From: Myxococcales bacterium
GTDB lineage: Bacteria > Myxococcota_A > Polyangia > Haliangiales > Haliangiaceae
NCBI GenBank assembly: GCA_016794525.1
Contig: JAEUJY010000141.1
Span: 213,154-277,153 of the forward strand
Length of the DNA: 64,000 bases
Reading direction: 5' to 3'
Within the stretch, counting starts at the first letter, position 1. Each line of letters starts with the position of its first letter. This document shows positions 40,898-51,134 of this stretch, one piece after another. The translations under genes were made by a program, and so were the position numbers. Under the pieces are notes generated by a model. It ran no database searches. It had not been told where the DNA came from and saw only the letters and a list, made by a program, of their open reading frames with translations.

Positions 40898-43723
40898 TCA
40901 CGCGTCCCCGTCCTCCGCGGCCTCGCCGTCCTCCTCCGCCGCCTCGTCGTCCTCCTCCGCCGCCTCTTCGTCCGCCGCAGCCTCCTCCTCCTCGGCTTCC
41001 TCCTCGACGCGCACGTGCGCCCGCGGGTCGAGGTTCGACGCGCCGGCCGCGAACGCCGCGTCCGCGCGGGCGACGATCGCCTGCGCCAGCGTCGCGAAGG
41101 TCGGCGTCGCCGACGGCAGCGGCTCGTCGGCCGGCGGGCCCTGGGTGTGGGCGAACGCGGTGGCGACGACGATCACCGCGGCGTCGGCGCGCCCGACCGC
41201 GGCGACCGCGGCCGCGGGCGCCGGCCACACCGTCGCCGCTGGATCGCGCAGCATCGCCCGCACCCGCGCCACCTGGGCCGGCGCGCCGTCGATCTTGGTC
41301 CAGTAGTCGGGCGGCTCGCACAACCCGGCGTCGGCGGGGTCGGCGGCGTAGCGCTCGCCGAGCGCATAGCCGAGCTCGGTCAGCGCCACCGCCGCGTCGG
41401 CGTTGAGCCCGCACGGCAGGTCGTCGGCGTAGGCGTAGCGCTGGATCCGCAGCGAGCGGCCGTAGCCCTCGAGGCGCTCGATCACCACGACCCAGTCGTC
41501 GCCGCCCCGGGCCCGCGCGGCGATCAACCGCAGCGCGTGGTACTCGCGCGACGGCCCAGCGCCGGTCGCGAACCGCGGCCACGCGTCGCCAGCCTGCGCC
41601 GCCCAGTGATCCAGGCACGCGAGCACGTGCGCCGGCGCGAGGTCGGCCAGCATGCCCGCGCGCGCGTAGAGCTCGCGCGCGGCGGCGTCGCCGAGCGCGT
41701 CGCGCAGCCAGCCGAACACCCGCCGGGCCTGCGGCGCGCCCCAGGTCTGGATGAACGCCAGCGCGGCCGCGTCGCCGCCCGCCGCCAGCCGGCCCAGCTC
41801 GACGAACCCGACCTGCGGATGCGCCGCGACCCACGCCGCGAACAGCGCGCTGGCCTGCTCGTCGGGCGTGCCGCTGCCCCCGGCCTCGTCCCAGCCGGCG
41901 GTGTCCCAGACGAAGCGGAACCCGGCCGGCGTGCCGACCGCCAGCACGGTCGTGCGCAACAGCGGCGACGTCGCGGCGATCACGCCGTCGGGGCGGGCCC
42001 GGCTGCCGACGATCGCCAGCGCGCCGTCGCCGTAGCGCTCGGCCAGCGCGCGGTTGCTGGCCGCCGAGCGCGGCCCGTCGGCCAGGTCGAGCCGCCCGAA
42101 CACCGCGGCCGCAGCGGCGGCGGTCGGCAACGACACCAGCGCGGCCCACAGCCGATCGTGATCCCACACCCAGGCGTCGCCGACGTAGCGGCCGTCGCCG
42201 CGGGCCAGCGACGTCGCCCCCGCGCAGATCGCCTCGGCCTCGGCCACCGGCATCAGCCCGCGCTCGTCGACCGCCACCGCGGCCTGGCGCATCGCCACCG
42301 CGACGAAGCCGGCGCTGGTGTCGACGTGGTACTCGGTCCACGGCAGCGCGAACTCGCTCTCGCACACCGCGTGCAGCCGCCAGTCGAGGTTGGACTCCCC
42401 CGGCGCGAACCGCGCCGGGTCGCGCGCGATCACGGCGTCGATCAGCGAGCGCATCACCGGCGACTCGGCCACGCCGATCTGCCACGGGTGCTCGTCCTCG
42501 TCGGCGGCTGGGTAGCACGGGTGCTGGTACGCGTCGGCGACGAACAACACCTCGCCGTCGGGCAGGCCGCTGGCCCCCAGCGCCTCGTCGGCCGGCGGCC
42601 AGTAACAGCCGGGGTGCTCGGCGAGGTACGCGCGGATCGCGACCGCCCGCGCCGACCAGCTGCCGTGCTCGGTGTTGCGCCCCGGCCGCAGGTCGTGGCG
42701 GGCGAAGATCGACTCGTCGATGCGCAGCGCGCCGGCCGGCCCGGTCGCGGTCGAGCCGCGGAACACCGGCGCGTCGTCCTCGCCGGCGAGCTCGAAGTCG
42801 AGCGGGTGGAACTGATCGAAGTCGAGGCCGTTGGTGGTGTACGGGCCGTAGGCGTAGCGCGCGATCTGGAACATGTCGGGGTCCGAGCCCTGCATGCGCT
42901 CGAAGACGATCGCCCAGCCGTCGCCCTGCCGGGCGCGCACCGCGATCACCCGCTGGCCGAAGTACTCGAGGCGCCCGTCGACGTTGGCGTGGAACACCGG
43001 CCACGACTGCTCGCTGGCGGCGCCGAGCTCGGCCAGGATCGCGTCGACCGACACCGCCGTCGGCAGATCGAGCGCGGCGACCAGCCCGCCCTCGCCCGCC
43101 GCGGCCAGCCGCGCCGCCACGTCGGTCGGGGCCTTGGCCGCCAGCGCCCGCAGCGCCGCCGCCGCCCGCGGCGAGGTCCGCGCCCGGGCCGCGAGGCGCG
43201 GGTACGCGACGTCGGGGTGCCGCCGGGTCCAGGCCAGCACGAGATCGAGCGCGGCCGCCGCCAGCGCCGCGCGATCGTCGGGCACCGGCGCGCGGCTGAA
43301 CACCCACGCCGTCATCGAGCCGCCGTCGGCGATCACGCCGTCGACGTCGAGCAGGAGGTCGAGGGCGCCGGGATCGTCGAGCGCCATCACGCACGGCAGC
43401 ACGCACCACGGGTGGTTGGTGAGCACGCCGTTGCCGATCCGGGTGCGCAACCACGCCAGCGCCCCGGCGCCGTAGCGCTCGACGAACGCGACGTTGTCCT
43501 TGCCGCGCGGCGGCATCTGCCAGTCGAGGTGCGCCGCCGCGCTCGCCAGCTCGGCGCCATCGGCCAGGCTGCACAGCGCGGCCCACACCACGTCGAGGTT
43601 GTCGCGATCGACGACCGTGGTCGCGGCGAGCGTCGCCCGCGCCGCGGCCAGCGGCACCAGGCCGCGGTCGTCGAGCGTCGCGGGGTCGAGGTCGGCGTCG
43701 CTGATGGCGCTCTCGAGAGACAT
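40898..43723 (-). CDS. Large hypothetical protein with a duplicated domain
   Basis: 941 aa. A unit containing SWPVFHAN, FGQRVIAVRAR and GWAIVFERMQG near residues 220-315 returns as DAWPRFATG, LRLIAARARG and DWVVVIERLEG near 700-790, with the following Y/A-rich strand RYAYGPY versus RYAYADD. Between them are Ala-rich helical repeats with periodic Leu. The last ~45 residues are a low-complexity acidic tail (Glu/Ala/Asp). No signal peptide or catalytic motif. I do not recognise the family. The next gene on the same strand is ExbD, 109 bases away, and a functional link is not evident. Confidence 0.7.
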   Translation of the reverse strand: MSLESAISDADLDPATLDDRGLVPLAAARATLAATTVVDRDNLDVVWAALCSLADGAELASAAAHLDWQMPPRGKDNVAFVERYGAGALAWLRTRIGNGVLTNHPWCVLPCVMALDDPGALDLLLDVDGVIADGGSMTAWVFSRAPVPDDRAALAAAALDLVLAWTRRHPDVAYPRLAARARTSPRAAAALRALAAKAPTDVAARLAAAGEGGLVAALDLPTAVSVDAILAELGAASEQSWPVFHANVDGRLEYFGQRVIAVRARQGDGWAIVFERMQGSDPDMFQIARYAYGPYTTNGLDFDQFHPLDFELAGEDDAPVFRGSTATGPAGALRIDESIFARHDLRPGRNTEHGSWSARAVAIRAYLAEHPGCYWPPADEALGASGLPDGEVLFVADAYQHPCYPAADEDEHPWQIGVAESPVMRSLIDAVIARDPARFAPGESNLDWRLHAVCESEFALPWTEYHVDTSAGFVAVAMRQAAVAVDERGLMPVAEAEAICAGATSLARGDGRYVGDAWVWDHDRLWAALVSLPTAAAAAAVFGRLDLADGPRSAASNRALAERYGDGALAIVGSRARPDGVIAATSPLLRTTVLAVGTPAGFRFVWDTAGWDEAGGSGTPDEQASALFAAWVAAHPQVGFVELGRLAAGGDAAALAFIQTWGAPQARRVFGWLRDALGDAAARELYARAGMLADLAPAHVLACLDHWAAQAGDAWPRFATGAGPSREYHALRLIAARARGGDDWVVVIERLEGYGRSLRIQRYAYADDLPCGLNADAAVALTELGYALGERYAADPADAGLCEPPDYWTKIDGAPAQVARVRAMLRDPAATVWPAPAAAVAAVGRADAAVIVVATAFAHTQGPPADEPLPSATPTFATLAQAIVARADAAFAAGASNLDPRAHVRVEEEAEEEEAAADEEAAEEDDEAAEEDGEAAEDGDA

Positions 43724-43832
43724 CGCAGCTCCGGGCAGGTGGTCCGCGCAGACAGAGCCGCGCCGCGGCCGGATGTGACCGGCGCGGCGTCGATTCCCTG
43801 ACCCCAGCCTACCGGAGCCCGTTCGCGCCTGC

Positions 43833-44276
43833 CTACGGCGCCGGCGGCCGGGTCGCCAGCGCCACCGTGATGCCGTTGTGCTCCGGATCGGCGGCGAGCC
43901 CGCGCACCGTATCCATGATCGCGACCGTGTCGCCCCAGCGCACCGGGTCGTCGAAGCCGACGAACACCGTCGGCGCTTGCGCGCTGGCCAGCGCCTCGCG
44001 GAGCGCCGCCGCCAGGCCCACCGCCGGCACCGTGCGCTCCTTCCCGGCGTGGGTGACGGTCACCGCCAGGTCGGCGGCGACGTGGATCTGGATCGGCGGC
44101 TCGGTCGGCGCCGCGGCGTCCGCCGGTGGCGGCGGCGGGATCAGCAGCGGCGTCACCCGCAGCTGCAGCGGCATCGTCACCAGGAAGATGATCAACAGGA
44201 CCAGCACCACGTCGATCAACGGGGTGACGTTGATGTCGCTCCTGGCGCCACGCTCACGACCCATGGACATGCCCAT
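43833..44276 (-). CDS. ExbD/TolR-family protein, orphan
   Basis: 147 aa from the ATG at 44276 (alternative ATGs at 44270 and 44264). The N-terminal stretch DINVTPLIDVVLVLLIIFLV is the family signature: cytoplasmic Asn-Val-Thr-Pro followed by one transmembrane helix with the conserved Asp. A Pro-rich hinge and a periplasmic domain follow. ExbD/TolR proteins couple the proton motive force to outer-membrane work together with ExbB/TolQ. No ExbB-like gene is in the window; it must be encoded elsewhere. The C-terminus ends in a Pro-rich stretch. Confidence 0.88.
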   Translation of the reverse strand: MGMSMGRERGARSDINVTPLIDVVLVLLIIFLVTMPLQLRVTPLLIPPPPPADAAAPTEPPIQIHVAADLAVTVTHAGKERTVPAVGLAAALREALASAQAPTVFVGFDDPVRWGDTVAIMDTVRGLAADPEHNGITVALATRPPAP

Positions 44277-44538
44277 GATCCATCGGTACCAGCGGCCCGC
44301 CGCCCCCGGAAGCGGCGGCCGATCACCGCCCGTGGCAGGCCTGCGCCGGGGCGCTGTCGCAGGTGGCGCCTCGAGTGGCCAGGTCGCGCGACCCAGGCCC
44401 ACGCGGCTAACCGATCAGCCAGGCCAGCCGCGCCGCCGGCCACCCGCGCCGCAGCGCATCAGCAAGGTCCGGAGATCAGTGGGCGACCACGGCGCGCCAG
44501 GTCGGCACGGCCCGTGCTCATGGCCGCCGGCAACACCC

Positions 44539-46710
44539 ATGAAGACCCAGACCCTCCTTCGCTTCACCTTCGGCGCCCTGATCGGGGTGACCGCGTGTAC
44601 GGACATCGATGACGGCAAGCTCGCGGAGAGCGACGTCAAGGGCGGCGCCGATGGCAAGGCCGAGGCGTGGGGGTCGGCTGACAACCCCGCGCTGTTCAGC
44701 GAGTCGCTCGAGTTCCGCATCGCCGAGCTGCCGATGAACGGCCAGGCGACCAACACCCCGTGGGCCGGCAACTACTGGCCGGTCTACGAGGACAGCATCA
44801 ACCACAAGTGGGCCGGCGCGAACTCCGAGTCCGCCTCCACCAAGTACGGCCGCGCGTTCAACGTCACCGGCGTCGAGGACGCGGTGTCGCGGTACCACGG
44901 CATCGACGCGCAGTCGTCGCGCACCGCCTGCACCACGAACGCGCAGTGCAACGCCCAGATCGGCGAGTCCTGCGCCATCCGCCCGGGCCAGACCAACGGC
45001 CGCTGCATCCCGACCTGGTGGGGCATCTGCCACGCCTGGACCCCGGCCGCGATCCTCCTGCCCGAGCCCAAGCACGCCGTCACCTACAACGGCGTCGAGT
45101 TCAAGGTGCAGGACATCAAGGCGTTGATCACGCTGGTCCACAACAGCACCAACACCAAGTTCGTCTCGCTCCGCTGCAACACCGACGCGCAGGGCACGCC
45201 GGGCATCAACTACGACAACTACGGCCGCCCGCAGGGTGGCGACGCGTCGTGCAAGGACACCAACCCCGGCACCTACCACCTCTTGCTCACCAACTACCTG
45301 GGCAAGCAGGGCGCGTCGTTCGCCGAGGACCGCACGTTCGACGACGAGGTCTGGAACCAGCCGCTGCGCGCCTACCGCATCACCGCGCAGACCGAGGTGT
45401 CGGCGCTCGAGGCGAACAAGCTGATCGGCGTGACCCCGCAGGGCGGCACCACCACCGAGAAGACCGGCTCGGTCGCCAAGAACGCGTGGGTCCAGCTCGG
45501 CACCTTCCCGGTGACCGCGGGCTCGAACTTCACGGTCGCGATGACCGGCACCGGCGACGCCGACCTGTACGTCAAGTTCGGCGCGCAGCCGACCGCGGCG
45601 GCCTACGACTGCCGCCCCTACGGCGGTGACTCCAACGAGACCTGCAACCTGACCGTCCCGGCCGGCGCCACCCAGGCGTTCGTCGCGGTGCTCGGCTACA
45701 GCGACACCGCCGCCACCTACACCGCCAAGATCACCTCGGGCGGCGCGATCCCGACCACCTACGTCTTCAACGACAAGGCCGCGAAGCTCTACAAGGTCCA
45801 CACCGACGTCGACTACATCTCGGAGTCGCCGGCCGGCACCGACGGCAACCTCGCCTCGACGATCGATCGCTACACCCACACCGACCGTTACGACTACATC
45901 CTCGAGGTCGACGCCGCGGGCAAGATCATCGGCGGCGAGTGGCTCGGCGAGTCGAAGAAGGCGCACCCGGACTTCGTCTGGCTGCCCTACAGCGTCAAGG
46001 GCACCTCGGTCGCCGGCGGCAAGATCACCTACGCCAACGTCAAGGCCATCTACGACCTGTCGATGAGCGACGGCCAGCCGCCGGTCACCGGCGGTGACAA
46101 GGTGGTCGAGGAGTCGGGCGCCATCACCAAGGCGGCGTGGAAGCAGCTCGGCCCGTACAACGTCGCGGCCGGCTCGACCCTGACCGCGGTCATGACCGGC
46201 GACGGCGACGCCGACCTGTACGTCCGCAAGAGCGCGGCCCCGACCGCCGCCAGCTACGACTGCCGCCCGTACCGCAACGGCACCAACGAGGAGTGCTCGA
46301 TCGTCGGCCCGGCCACCGTCTACGTCGGCGTCAACGGCTACGCGGCGACCTCGAACTACGCCCTCAAGATCACCTACAAGGAGGGCACCGGCGCCCCGCC
46401 GGTCGAGCCGCCGCCGGCCGCCGTCGTCCACCTCGACACCACCGGCTCGGTGGCCCAGGGCGAGATGAAGATCTTCACGATGAACGTCATCGCCGGCAAG
46501 AAGATCGTCATCCGCACCACCGCCCCCAGCGACATCGACCTCTACATCATGATGGGCGCGGCCCCGACCACCAGCGCGTACACGATGAAGGCGTACACCT
46601 CGTCGGGCAACGAGACCATCGCGTACACGCCGACCTCGAACGGCACCCTGCAGATCGGCGTCCACGGCTACGCGGCGTCGACCTTCACGCTGAAGACCGC
46701 CAACAACTGA
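44539..46710 (+). CDS. Secreted transglutaminase-elicitor/PPC lipoprotein
   Basis: 723 aa from the ATG at 44539. Signal peptide with ALIGVTAC (lipobox-like). The transglutaminase-elicitor domain has the catalytic Cys164 in WWGICHAW, and further conserved parts FDDEVWNQPLRAY and GGEWLGESKKAHPDF. A PPC (bacterial pre-peptidase C-terminal) domain at about 306-398 lies inside this transglutaminase domain, before its GGEW half. Two more PPC domains are at about 525-612 and 636-723; all three have the DADLYV/IDLYI strand signature. PPC domains help secretion or matrix binding. Transglutaminases crosslink Gln and Lys in proteins; the Phytophthora elicitor GP42 belongs to this family. Confidence 0.85.
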   Translation: MKTQTLLRFTFGALIGVTACTDIDDGKLAESDVKGGADGKAEAWGSADNPALFSESLEFRIAELPMNGQATNTPWAGNYWPVYEDSINHKWAGANSESASTKYGRAFNVTGVEDAVSRYHGIDAQSSRTACTTNAQCNAQIGESCAIRPGQTNGRCIPTWWGICHAWTPAAILLPEPKHAVTYNGVEFKVQDIKALITLVHNSTNTKFVSLRCNTDAQGTPGINYDNYGRPQGGDASCKDTNPGTYHLLLTNYLGKQGASFAEDRTFDDEVWNQPLRAYRITAQTEVSALEANKLIGVTPQGGTTTEKTGSVAKNAWVQLGTFPVTAGSNFTVAMTGTGDADLYVKFGAQPTAAAYDCRPYGGDSNETCNLTVPAGATQAFVAVLGYSDTAATYTAKITSGGAIPTTYVFNDKAAKLYKVHTDVDYISESPAGTDGNLASTIDRYTHTDRYDYILEVDAAGKIIGGEWLGESKKAHPDFVWLPYSVKGTSVAGGKITYANVKAIYDLSMSDGQPPVTGGDKVVEESGAITKAAWKQLGPYNVAAGSTLTAVMTGDGDADLYVRKSAAPTAASYDCRPYRNGTNEECSIVGPATVYVGVNGYAATSNYALKITYKEGTGAPPVEPPPAAVVHLDTTGSVAQGEMKIFTMNVIAGKKIVIRTTAPSDIDLYIMMGAAPTTSAYTMKAYTSSGNETIAYTPTSNGTLQIGVHGYAASTFTLKTANN

Positions 46711-46716
46711 GCTCCC

Positions 46717-46756
46717 GGAGGTGCACCTCCCTCGGCGGGGCCATGTCCTCGCCGAG
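46717..46756 (+). terminator. Tandem hairpins after the transglutaminase gene
   Basis: A 14-bp perfect palindrome GGAGGTGCACCTCC (46717-46730) followed directly by a 7-bp stem CTCGGCG (46731-46737) / CGCCGAG (46750-46756) with a 12-base loop. They start six bases after the stop and lie before the convergent ATP-grasp gene. No T-run follows. Confidence 0.5.
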
Positions 46757-46846
46757 CCTCCACCAGGACACGCGACGCCGCCACGCGGCGCGACCCCAGG
46801 CGGCCCGGGCGACCGGGCCGTCGGCCGTTTCGGCGCGCGGCGCGCG

Positions 46847-47575
46847 TCACGGCGCGACGGTGGCGGCGCGGATCACGTCGAGCGCGCGGTCGGGGTCGCA
46901 GCCGTAGATGCCGGCGCCCCAGGCGCCGTTGGCCTCGACCACCGCCCACCGCCCGTCGGCGAGCAGGCCGACGTCGAGCGCCAGCGCCCGCGGCGTGGTC
47001 GCCGGGGCCTGGGCCAGCGCGGCGGTGGCGAAGGCGACCGCCGCCGCCAGCTCGTCGGCCGGCGCCGCGTAGTCGTCGTCCCGGGCCAGCGCGCCGTCGC
47101 GCAGGTAGGGCGACGCGGTCGCGACCGCGCCGTCGAGGCAGAAGCAGCGGTACTCGCTGCGCCAGCGCACCGGCTCGGCGATCAGCACCGCCGCCGCCGG
47201 ATCGAGATCGGGCGGCAGCGCCGCGCCCGTCGGGTACACCGCCGCGGCGAACGACTTGTCGTTGGGCGGCTTCACGAACGCCGGCGCGGTCAGCGCCCGG
47301 GCCGCCGCGACGGTCGCCAGCTCGATCCGGCGGAGGCGCAGCGCCGCGGGCAGCGCCGGCAGCCAGTCGACCGGCGGCTCGAGCAGCGCGCGCCCGACCG
47401 CGGCGGCGATCGTCGGGCCGTACAGCGCCTCGACGTAGATCACCGCGTCGGGATCAGGGAACGCCGGCACGGTGACGCCGCGGGCGCGCACGACGTCCCA
47501 GCCGCGGGCGATCGCCACCCGCCACAGCGCCTGCGCGTCCTCGGTGTGGCGCCCCGACAGGATCAGCGTCGTCAT
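46847..47575 (-). CDS. ATP-grasp protein, R2K-like
   Basis: 242 aa from the ATG at 47575. The N-terminal half resembles the preATP-grasp fold (TLILSGRHTEDAQALWRVA). The ATP-grasp part has the lysine stretch FVKPPNDKSFAAAVY, an Arg/Glu pair in EPVRWRSEYRCFCL, and the metal-binding end WAVVEANGAWGAG. R2K-type ATP-grasp enzymes ligate an amine to a carboxylate through acyl-phosphate and are often found in peptide-modification loci. No obvious partner peptide gene lies next to it. Cytoplasmic. Confidence 0.8.
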   Translation of the reverse strand: MTTLILSGRHTEDAQALWRVAIARGWDVVRARGVTVPAFPDPDAVIYVEALYGPTIAAAVGRALLEPPVDWLPALPAALRLRRIELATVAAARALTAPAFVKPPNDKSFAAAVYPTGAALPPDLDPAAAVLIAEPVRWRSEYRCFCLDGAVATASPYLRDGALARDDDYAAPADELAAAVAFATAALAQAPATTPRALALDVGLLADGRWAVVEANGAWGAGIYGCDPDRALDVIRAATVAP

Positions 47576-47621
47576 GGCGGCCAGCGTAGCGGCATCGGCC
47601 GCGGCCGGGCGCCCACGCGCG

Positions 47622-50600
47622 CTACTTCGCGAACACCGGCGAGTAGTGCGCGTCCTTGAAGTGCAGGTAGCGCGTCACGCCGCCGCTGCGCCCGATCGGC
47701 AGCGCCTGGATCTCGCCCTGGGCCTCGATGAACACCACCAGGTCGATGTCGAGCTCGGCCAGGATGGCCTGGCCCTCCTGGGCGCTGGCGATGTCGAGGG
47801 TCCGCTTGAACTTGGTGTAGCCCGCGGCCACCAGCGCCTCGCGCATCTTGCCGACCGTCTCTTCGCGGGTCGCGCCGCCGAACTTCGCCTGCGCCTCGGG
47901 CGCCACCTGGCACAGCGAGTCGAGCAGGCAGTTGAGCCCGGCGCCGTCGCCCTTGCCCTTGCGGTAGCGCTTGTTGAACTCGAACAGCGACATCCGCGTC
48001 GGCGCGCTCGGCCCGCCCGGCCCGCGCGCCCCGTCCGACGACGACCCCAGCATGCCGTCGAACTCGTCGCCGCGCGGCGCCTGATCGTGCATGCCCGAGC
48101 TCGACGACGGCATCGGCCGCGAGGTGTCCACGCCGTGCCCCGAGCCGCGGTCGCCCGAGCCGCCGGGACCGCCGGGGCCACCGCGCGGCGGCCCGCCCCG
48201 GGGCGGCAGCTGCCGCGGCTCCAACGACGGCGCCTCGCTCGGCTCGCCGAGCAGCCCGAGCTTGTCGCGGATCGCCTCGAGCTTCTGCACGTCGGGGCCG
48301 AGATCGCCGGGCGTGAGCACGCGGTCGAGCTGGGCGCGGAGCTGCGCGATGATCCGGTTGTGCGCGGCGTAGAACACGCTGAACGACGGGGTCCCGAAGG
48401 CCGGGTTCGCCGCGTCCGGCTTGGTGTACGGCCGTCGATCGGGGAACCCGACCGGCGCGCCCAGCTGCGGCTGGCGCGCCTCCTGGTTGCCGCGCCGGAT
48501 CTGGCTGGGCAACCCCCACATCGAGCCGCGGCTCTCCGACGACGACGGCCCGTCGCTCTGGGCCTGGGCGCCGCCCGCCCCCAGGTGCTCCAGCTCCATC
48601 TCGACGTTGAACGTCTCGGGGAACGCCTTGGCGTTGGTCGTCCGGTACCAGGCGCCGAAGTCGAAGTCGTCGCGGGTCGGATCGATGTCCCAGTCCGCGG
48701 GGCGACAGCCGATCGTGTGGTCGCACGAGATCTCGATGTTGATGACGCCCTTGCCGCCCGGCGGGATCGCCTTGAGGTTGAACTTGGTGCGGTCGCCGAT
48801 CAGCACCATCGCCTCGCGGAGGCCGCCGAAATCGACCTGCTGCTCCGCGTCGAGGCCGAGGTTGGCCTGCTGCGCGCCGAGGTTCCAGGGGTCGTGGCCG
48901 TCGGCGCCCTCGGCGAGGAACGCGCCGATCTCCGCGGGGGTCGCGTCGGGGTTGAGCGAGAAGCCGATCTCGTGCCGCCGCCAGATGTCGGTGCCCTCGC
49001 CGTCGGGCGCCTCGCGGTAGGCCTCGCCGTGGCGCGGCGTCCCCGCCGGCGCCTTGACGTTGTAGCCGGCGCCGGTCTTGACGTTCAGCTTCGCCGCCTC
49101 CTTGCTCCGGCGCTTGCGGATGCCCAGCCCGGCGCGCAGCCCGTGGAGCGCCGCGTCGTCCAGGTAGACGTCGGTGAACACCACCGGCTTCTTCTTCTCG
49201 AGCTTCCACGTGAAGCCGCCGAGCAGCGGATCGCCCGCGCCCATCAGCTCGGTGACGTCGCCCTCGCCCCACGCGCTCAGCAGGTCGACGATCGCGTACA
49301 GCCCACCCAGCGACGACACCTTCAGCGTGGCCTCGTTCTCGATCCGGGTCTGCAGCTTCAGCTGCATCTCGTCGCGCTTGTCGTCGATGCCGAGCCGCGG
49401 CTGGTCCTGGCCGTCGCGCTCGAGGAAGCGGGGCGGCGCCAGCGGCTCGAACGACGGGTGGTCCGCGGGGTAGCTGGTGGGGAACGGCAGCTCGAGCGAG
49501 TTGGGCGGGTTCTCGGGCAACGGCTGCTGGTGGTACGCGTCGGGCGCCTGGCGGGCGCCGGCGGCGATCTGCAGGTGCGCGAGCACCGCGCCGTCGAACA
49601 CGACCCGTCCCAGCGACTGCGGTGACGAGGTCGCGCCGAAACCGTACTGGTGGCCGCGCGGATCGGTGCGCTCGAACGCCAGCGCGCGCTCGGCCTCGGT
49701 CGCGACCGCCGGGCCCGGCCCGCCGTAGTACATGTCGATGCCGAGCTGGATGCAGATGTCGGTGTCGGTCCAGCGGTGGAGCTGCGCCTCGTAGTACGCG
49801 CGGATGCGCGCGAGCGGGATCCGCATGACCGCGATCCGCACCGCGGCGGGCGCGCCGTTGCCCGGGAAGCCGGCGAAGTCCCCGCGGAACTGGTACTCGG
49901 GGTTGCCGATCGGCGTGCCGCCGGTGGTCCAGGCGGGGTTGCGATCGTCGATCAGGTCCGGGGTCACGCCGGTCGCGACGCCGGCGCCGCGCCCCTCGGG
50001 CGAGTCGGGATGCTGGAACCCGATCGTCCACTTGACGCGATCGTAGAGGTTGCGGGTCTGCAGCGTCGTCTGCACCACCAGGAACGCGCCGTCGACGGCG
50101 ATCGCCCGGGGCTGGCCGATGAAGCCGGTGCTGCAGTCCCCGAACACGACGTGATCGTCGCTCGCCCGCGGTTCGGGATCGAACTCGAACGGCTCGCCGC
50201 CCTCGGCGAGCAGCACGCCCTCGGCGCCGCCGTGGCGACCCGACAGGATGCGCACCCGGGCCCCCTCGACGTCGACGCGGGTGCCCGGCGGCAGCACCAC
50301 CTCCTCCTGGTCGATCCGCACCCGCACGCCGCGCGCCTTCACCTTGCCTTCCCGCAGCTGCGCGGCGTCGCCGACGGTCGCGCCGCCCGCGGTGCCGCCC
50401 CCGAGCGCGACCCGCTCGCCGCGCGCGGCCCGGGCGCCGAGCTCGTCGGCCTCGCGCTCGAGCGCGGGGTCGGCGTTGATGGCGGTGCCGCCGCGCGCCT
50501 GGGTGGTGGCGACGCGCCCCTGCCGCTGTTGCACGACGTGGACCAGCTCGTGGCCGATCAGCTCCTGGCCGCCGCGCGAGGCGGGATCGAACTGCCCCGG

Positions 50601-51026
50601 GGCGAACGTGATCTCGTCGCCGCGGGCGTAGGCGTCGGCGCCGAGCGCGCCGGCGCTCGCGTCCTCGCGCACCCGCACGTCGGCGAAGTCGGCGCCGAGC
50701 GCGCGCTCCATCTGCCCGCGCACGCCGTCGGGGAGCGGCGTGGTCGCGGCGCCGCCGGTCGGCGTGGCCGGCTCGTCCGCGCCGGCCACGGTCGCCGCGC
50801 GCAGCTGCACCGGCGCGCCGTCGTCGGGCGCGTGCAGCGCGAACGGATCCGCCAGCGGCGCCGGAGAGGACGCCGGCGCTGGGGCCGCGGCCGCGCCCGC
50901 GCTCCCGGTGGCGCGCCGCTGGATCGGATGGCGCGACGCGACGCGGGTGACCTTGCCCGGCGCGGGTCCCGCGGGGGAGGCGTCGTGGCTCGGCGTCGCG
51001 CGCGCGTGCAGCTCGTGGTCGTTCAT
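47622..51026 (-). CDS. DUF4157 (eCIS core) protein with a C-terminal OTU-like protease
   Basis: 1134 aa from the ATG at 51026. A low-complexity N-terminus is followed by the DUF4157 domain with the zinc-protease-like signature [10 protein letters not shown] (His159, Glu160, His163) and an [15 protein letters not shown] region. A long middle part with no recognised domain comes next, then a Gly/Pro/Ser-rich linker. The last ~125 residues start at [11 protein letters not shown] and contain the OTU-like nucleophile motif GLNCLLDSL (Cys1033) and a C-terminal DAHYSPV (His1127). DUF4157 proteins are associated with extracellular contractile injection systems. OTU proteases remove ubiquitin; a bacterial copy suggests a eukaryotic target. 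Confidence 0.8.
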   Translation of the reverse strand: MNDHELHARATPSHDASPAGPAPGKVTRVASRHPIQRRATGSAGAAAAPAPASSPAPLADPFALHAPDDGAPVQLRAATVAGADEPATPTGGAATTPLPDGVRGQMERALGADFADVRVREDASAGALGADAYARGDEITFAPGQFDPASRGGQELIGHELVHVVQQRQGRVATTQARGGTAINADPALEREADELGARAARGERVALGGGTAGGATVGDAAQLREGKVKARGVRVRIDQEEVVLPPGTRVDVEGARVRILSGRHGGAEGVLLAEGGEPFEFDPEPRASDDHVVFGDCSTGFIGQPRAIAVDGAFLVVQTTLQTRNLYDRVKWTIGFQHPDSPEGRGAGVATGVTPDLIDDRNPAWTTGGTPIGNPEYQFRGDFAGFPGNGAPAAVRIAVMRIPLARIRAYYEAQLHRWTDTDICIQLGIDMYYGGPGPAVATEAERALAFERTDPRGHQYGFGATSSPQSLGRVVFDGAVLAHLQIAAGARQAPDAYHQQPLPENPPNSLELPFPTSYPADHPSFEPLAPPRFLERDGQDQPRLGIDDKRDEMQLKLQTRIENEATLKVSSLGGLYAIVDLLSAWGEGDVTELMGAGDPLLGGFTWKLEKKKPVVFTDVYLDDAALHGLRAGLGIRKRRSKEAAKLNVKTGAGYNVKAPAGTPRHGEAYREAPDGEGTDIWRRHEIGFSLNPDATPAEIGAFLAEGADGHDPWNLGAQQANLGLDAEQQVDFGGLREAMVLIGDRTKFNLKAIPPGGKGVINIEISCDHTIGCRPADWDIDPTRDDFDFGAWYRTTNAKAFPETFNVEMELEHLGAGGAQAQSDGPSSSESRGSMWGLPSQIRRGNQEARQPQLGAPVGFPDRRPYTKPDAANPAFGTPSFSVFYAAHNRIIAQLRAQLDRVLTPGDLGPDVQKLEAIRDKLGLLGEPSEAPSLEPRQLPPRGGPPRGGPGGPGGSGDRGSGHGVDTSRPMPSSSSGMHDQAPRGDEFDGMLGSSSDGARGPGGPSAPTRMSLFEFNKRYRKGKGDGAGLNCLLDSLCQVAPEAQAKFGGATREETVGKMREALVAAGYTKFKRTLDIASAQEGQAILAELDIDLVVFIEAQGEIQALPIGRSGGVTRYLHFKDAHYSPVFAK

Positions 51027-51134
51027 CGACTGCCACGGTGCGCTCCCTCGGCGTTGCGGCCGATATCAGCTCGATGTCAGCCGCATTGGTCGGGGCGCTG
51101 GCCGACCGCCCGCGCGCGGGCGTACACTCGGCCC

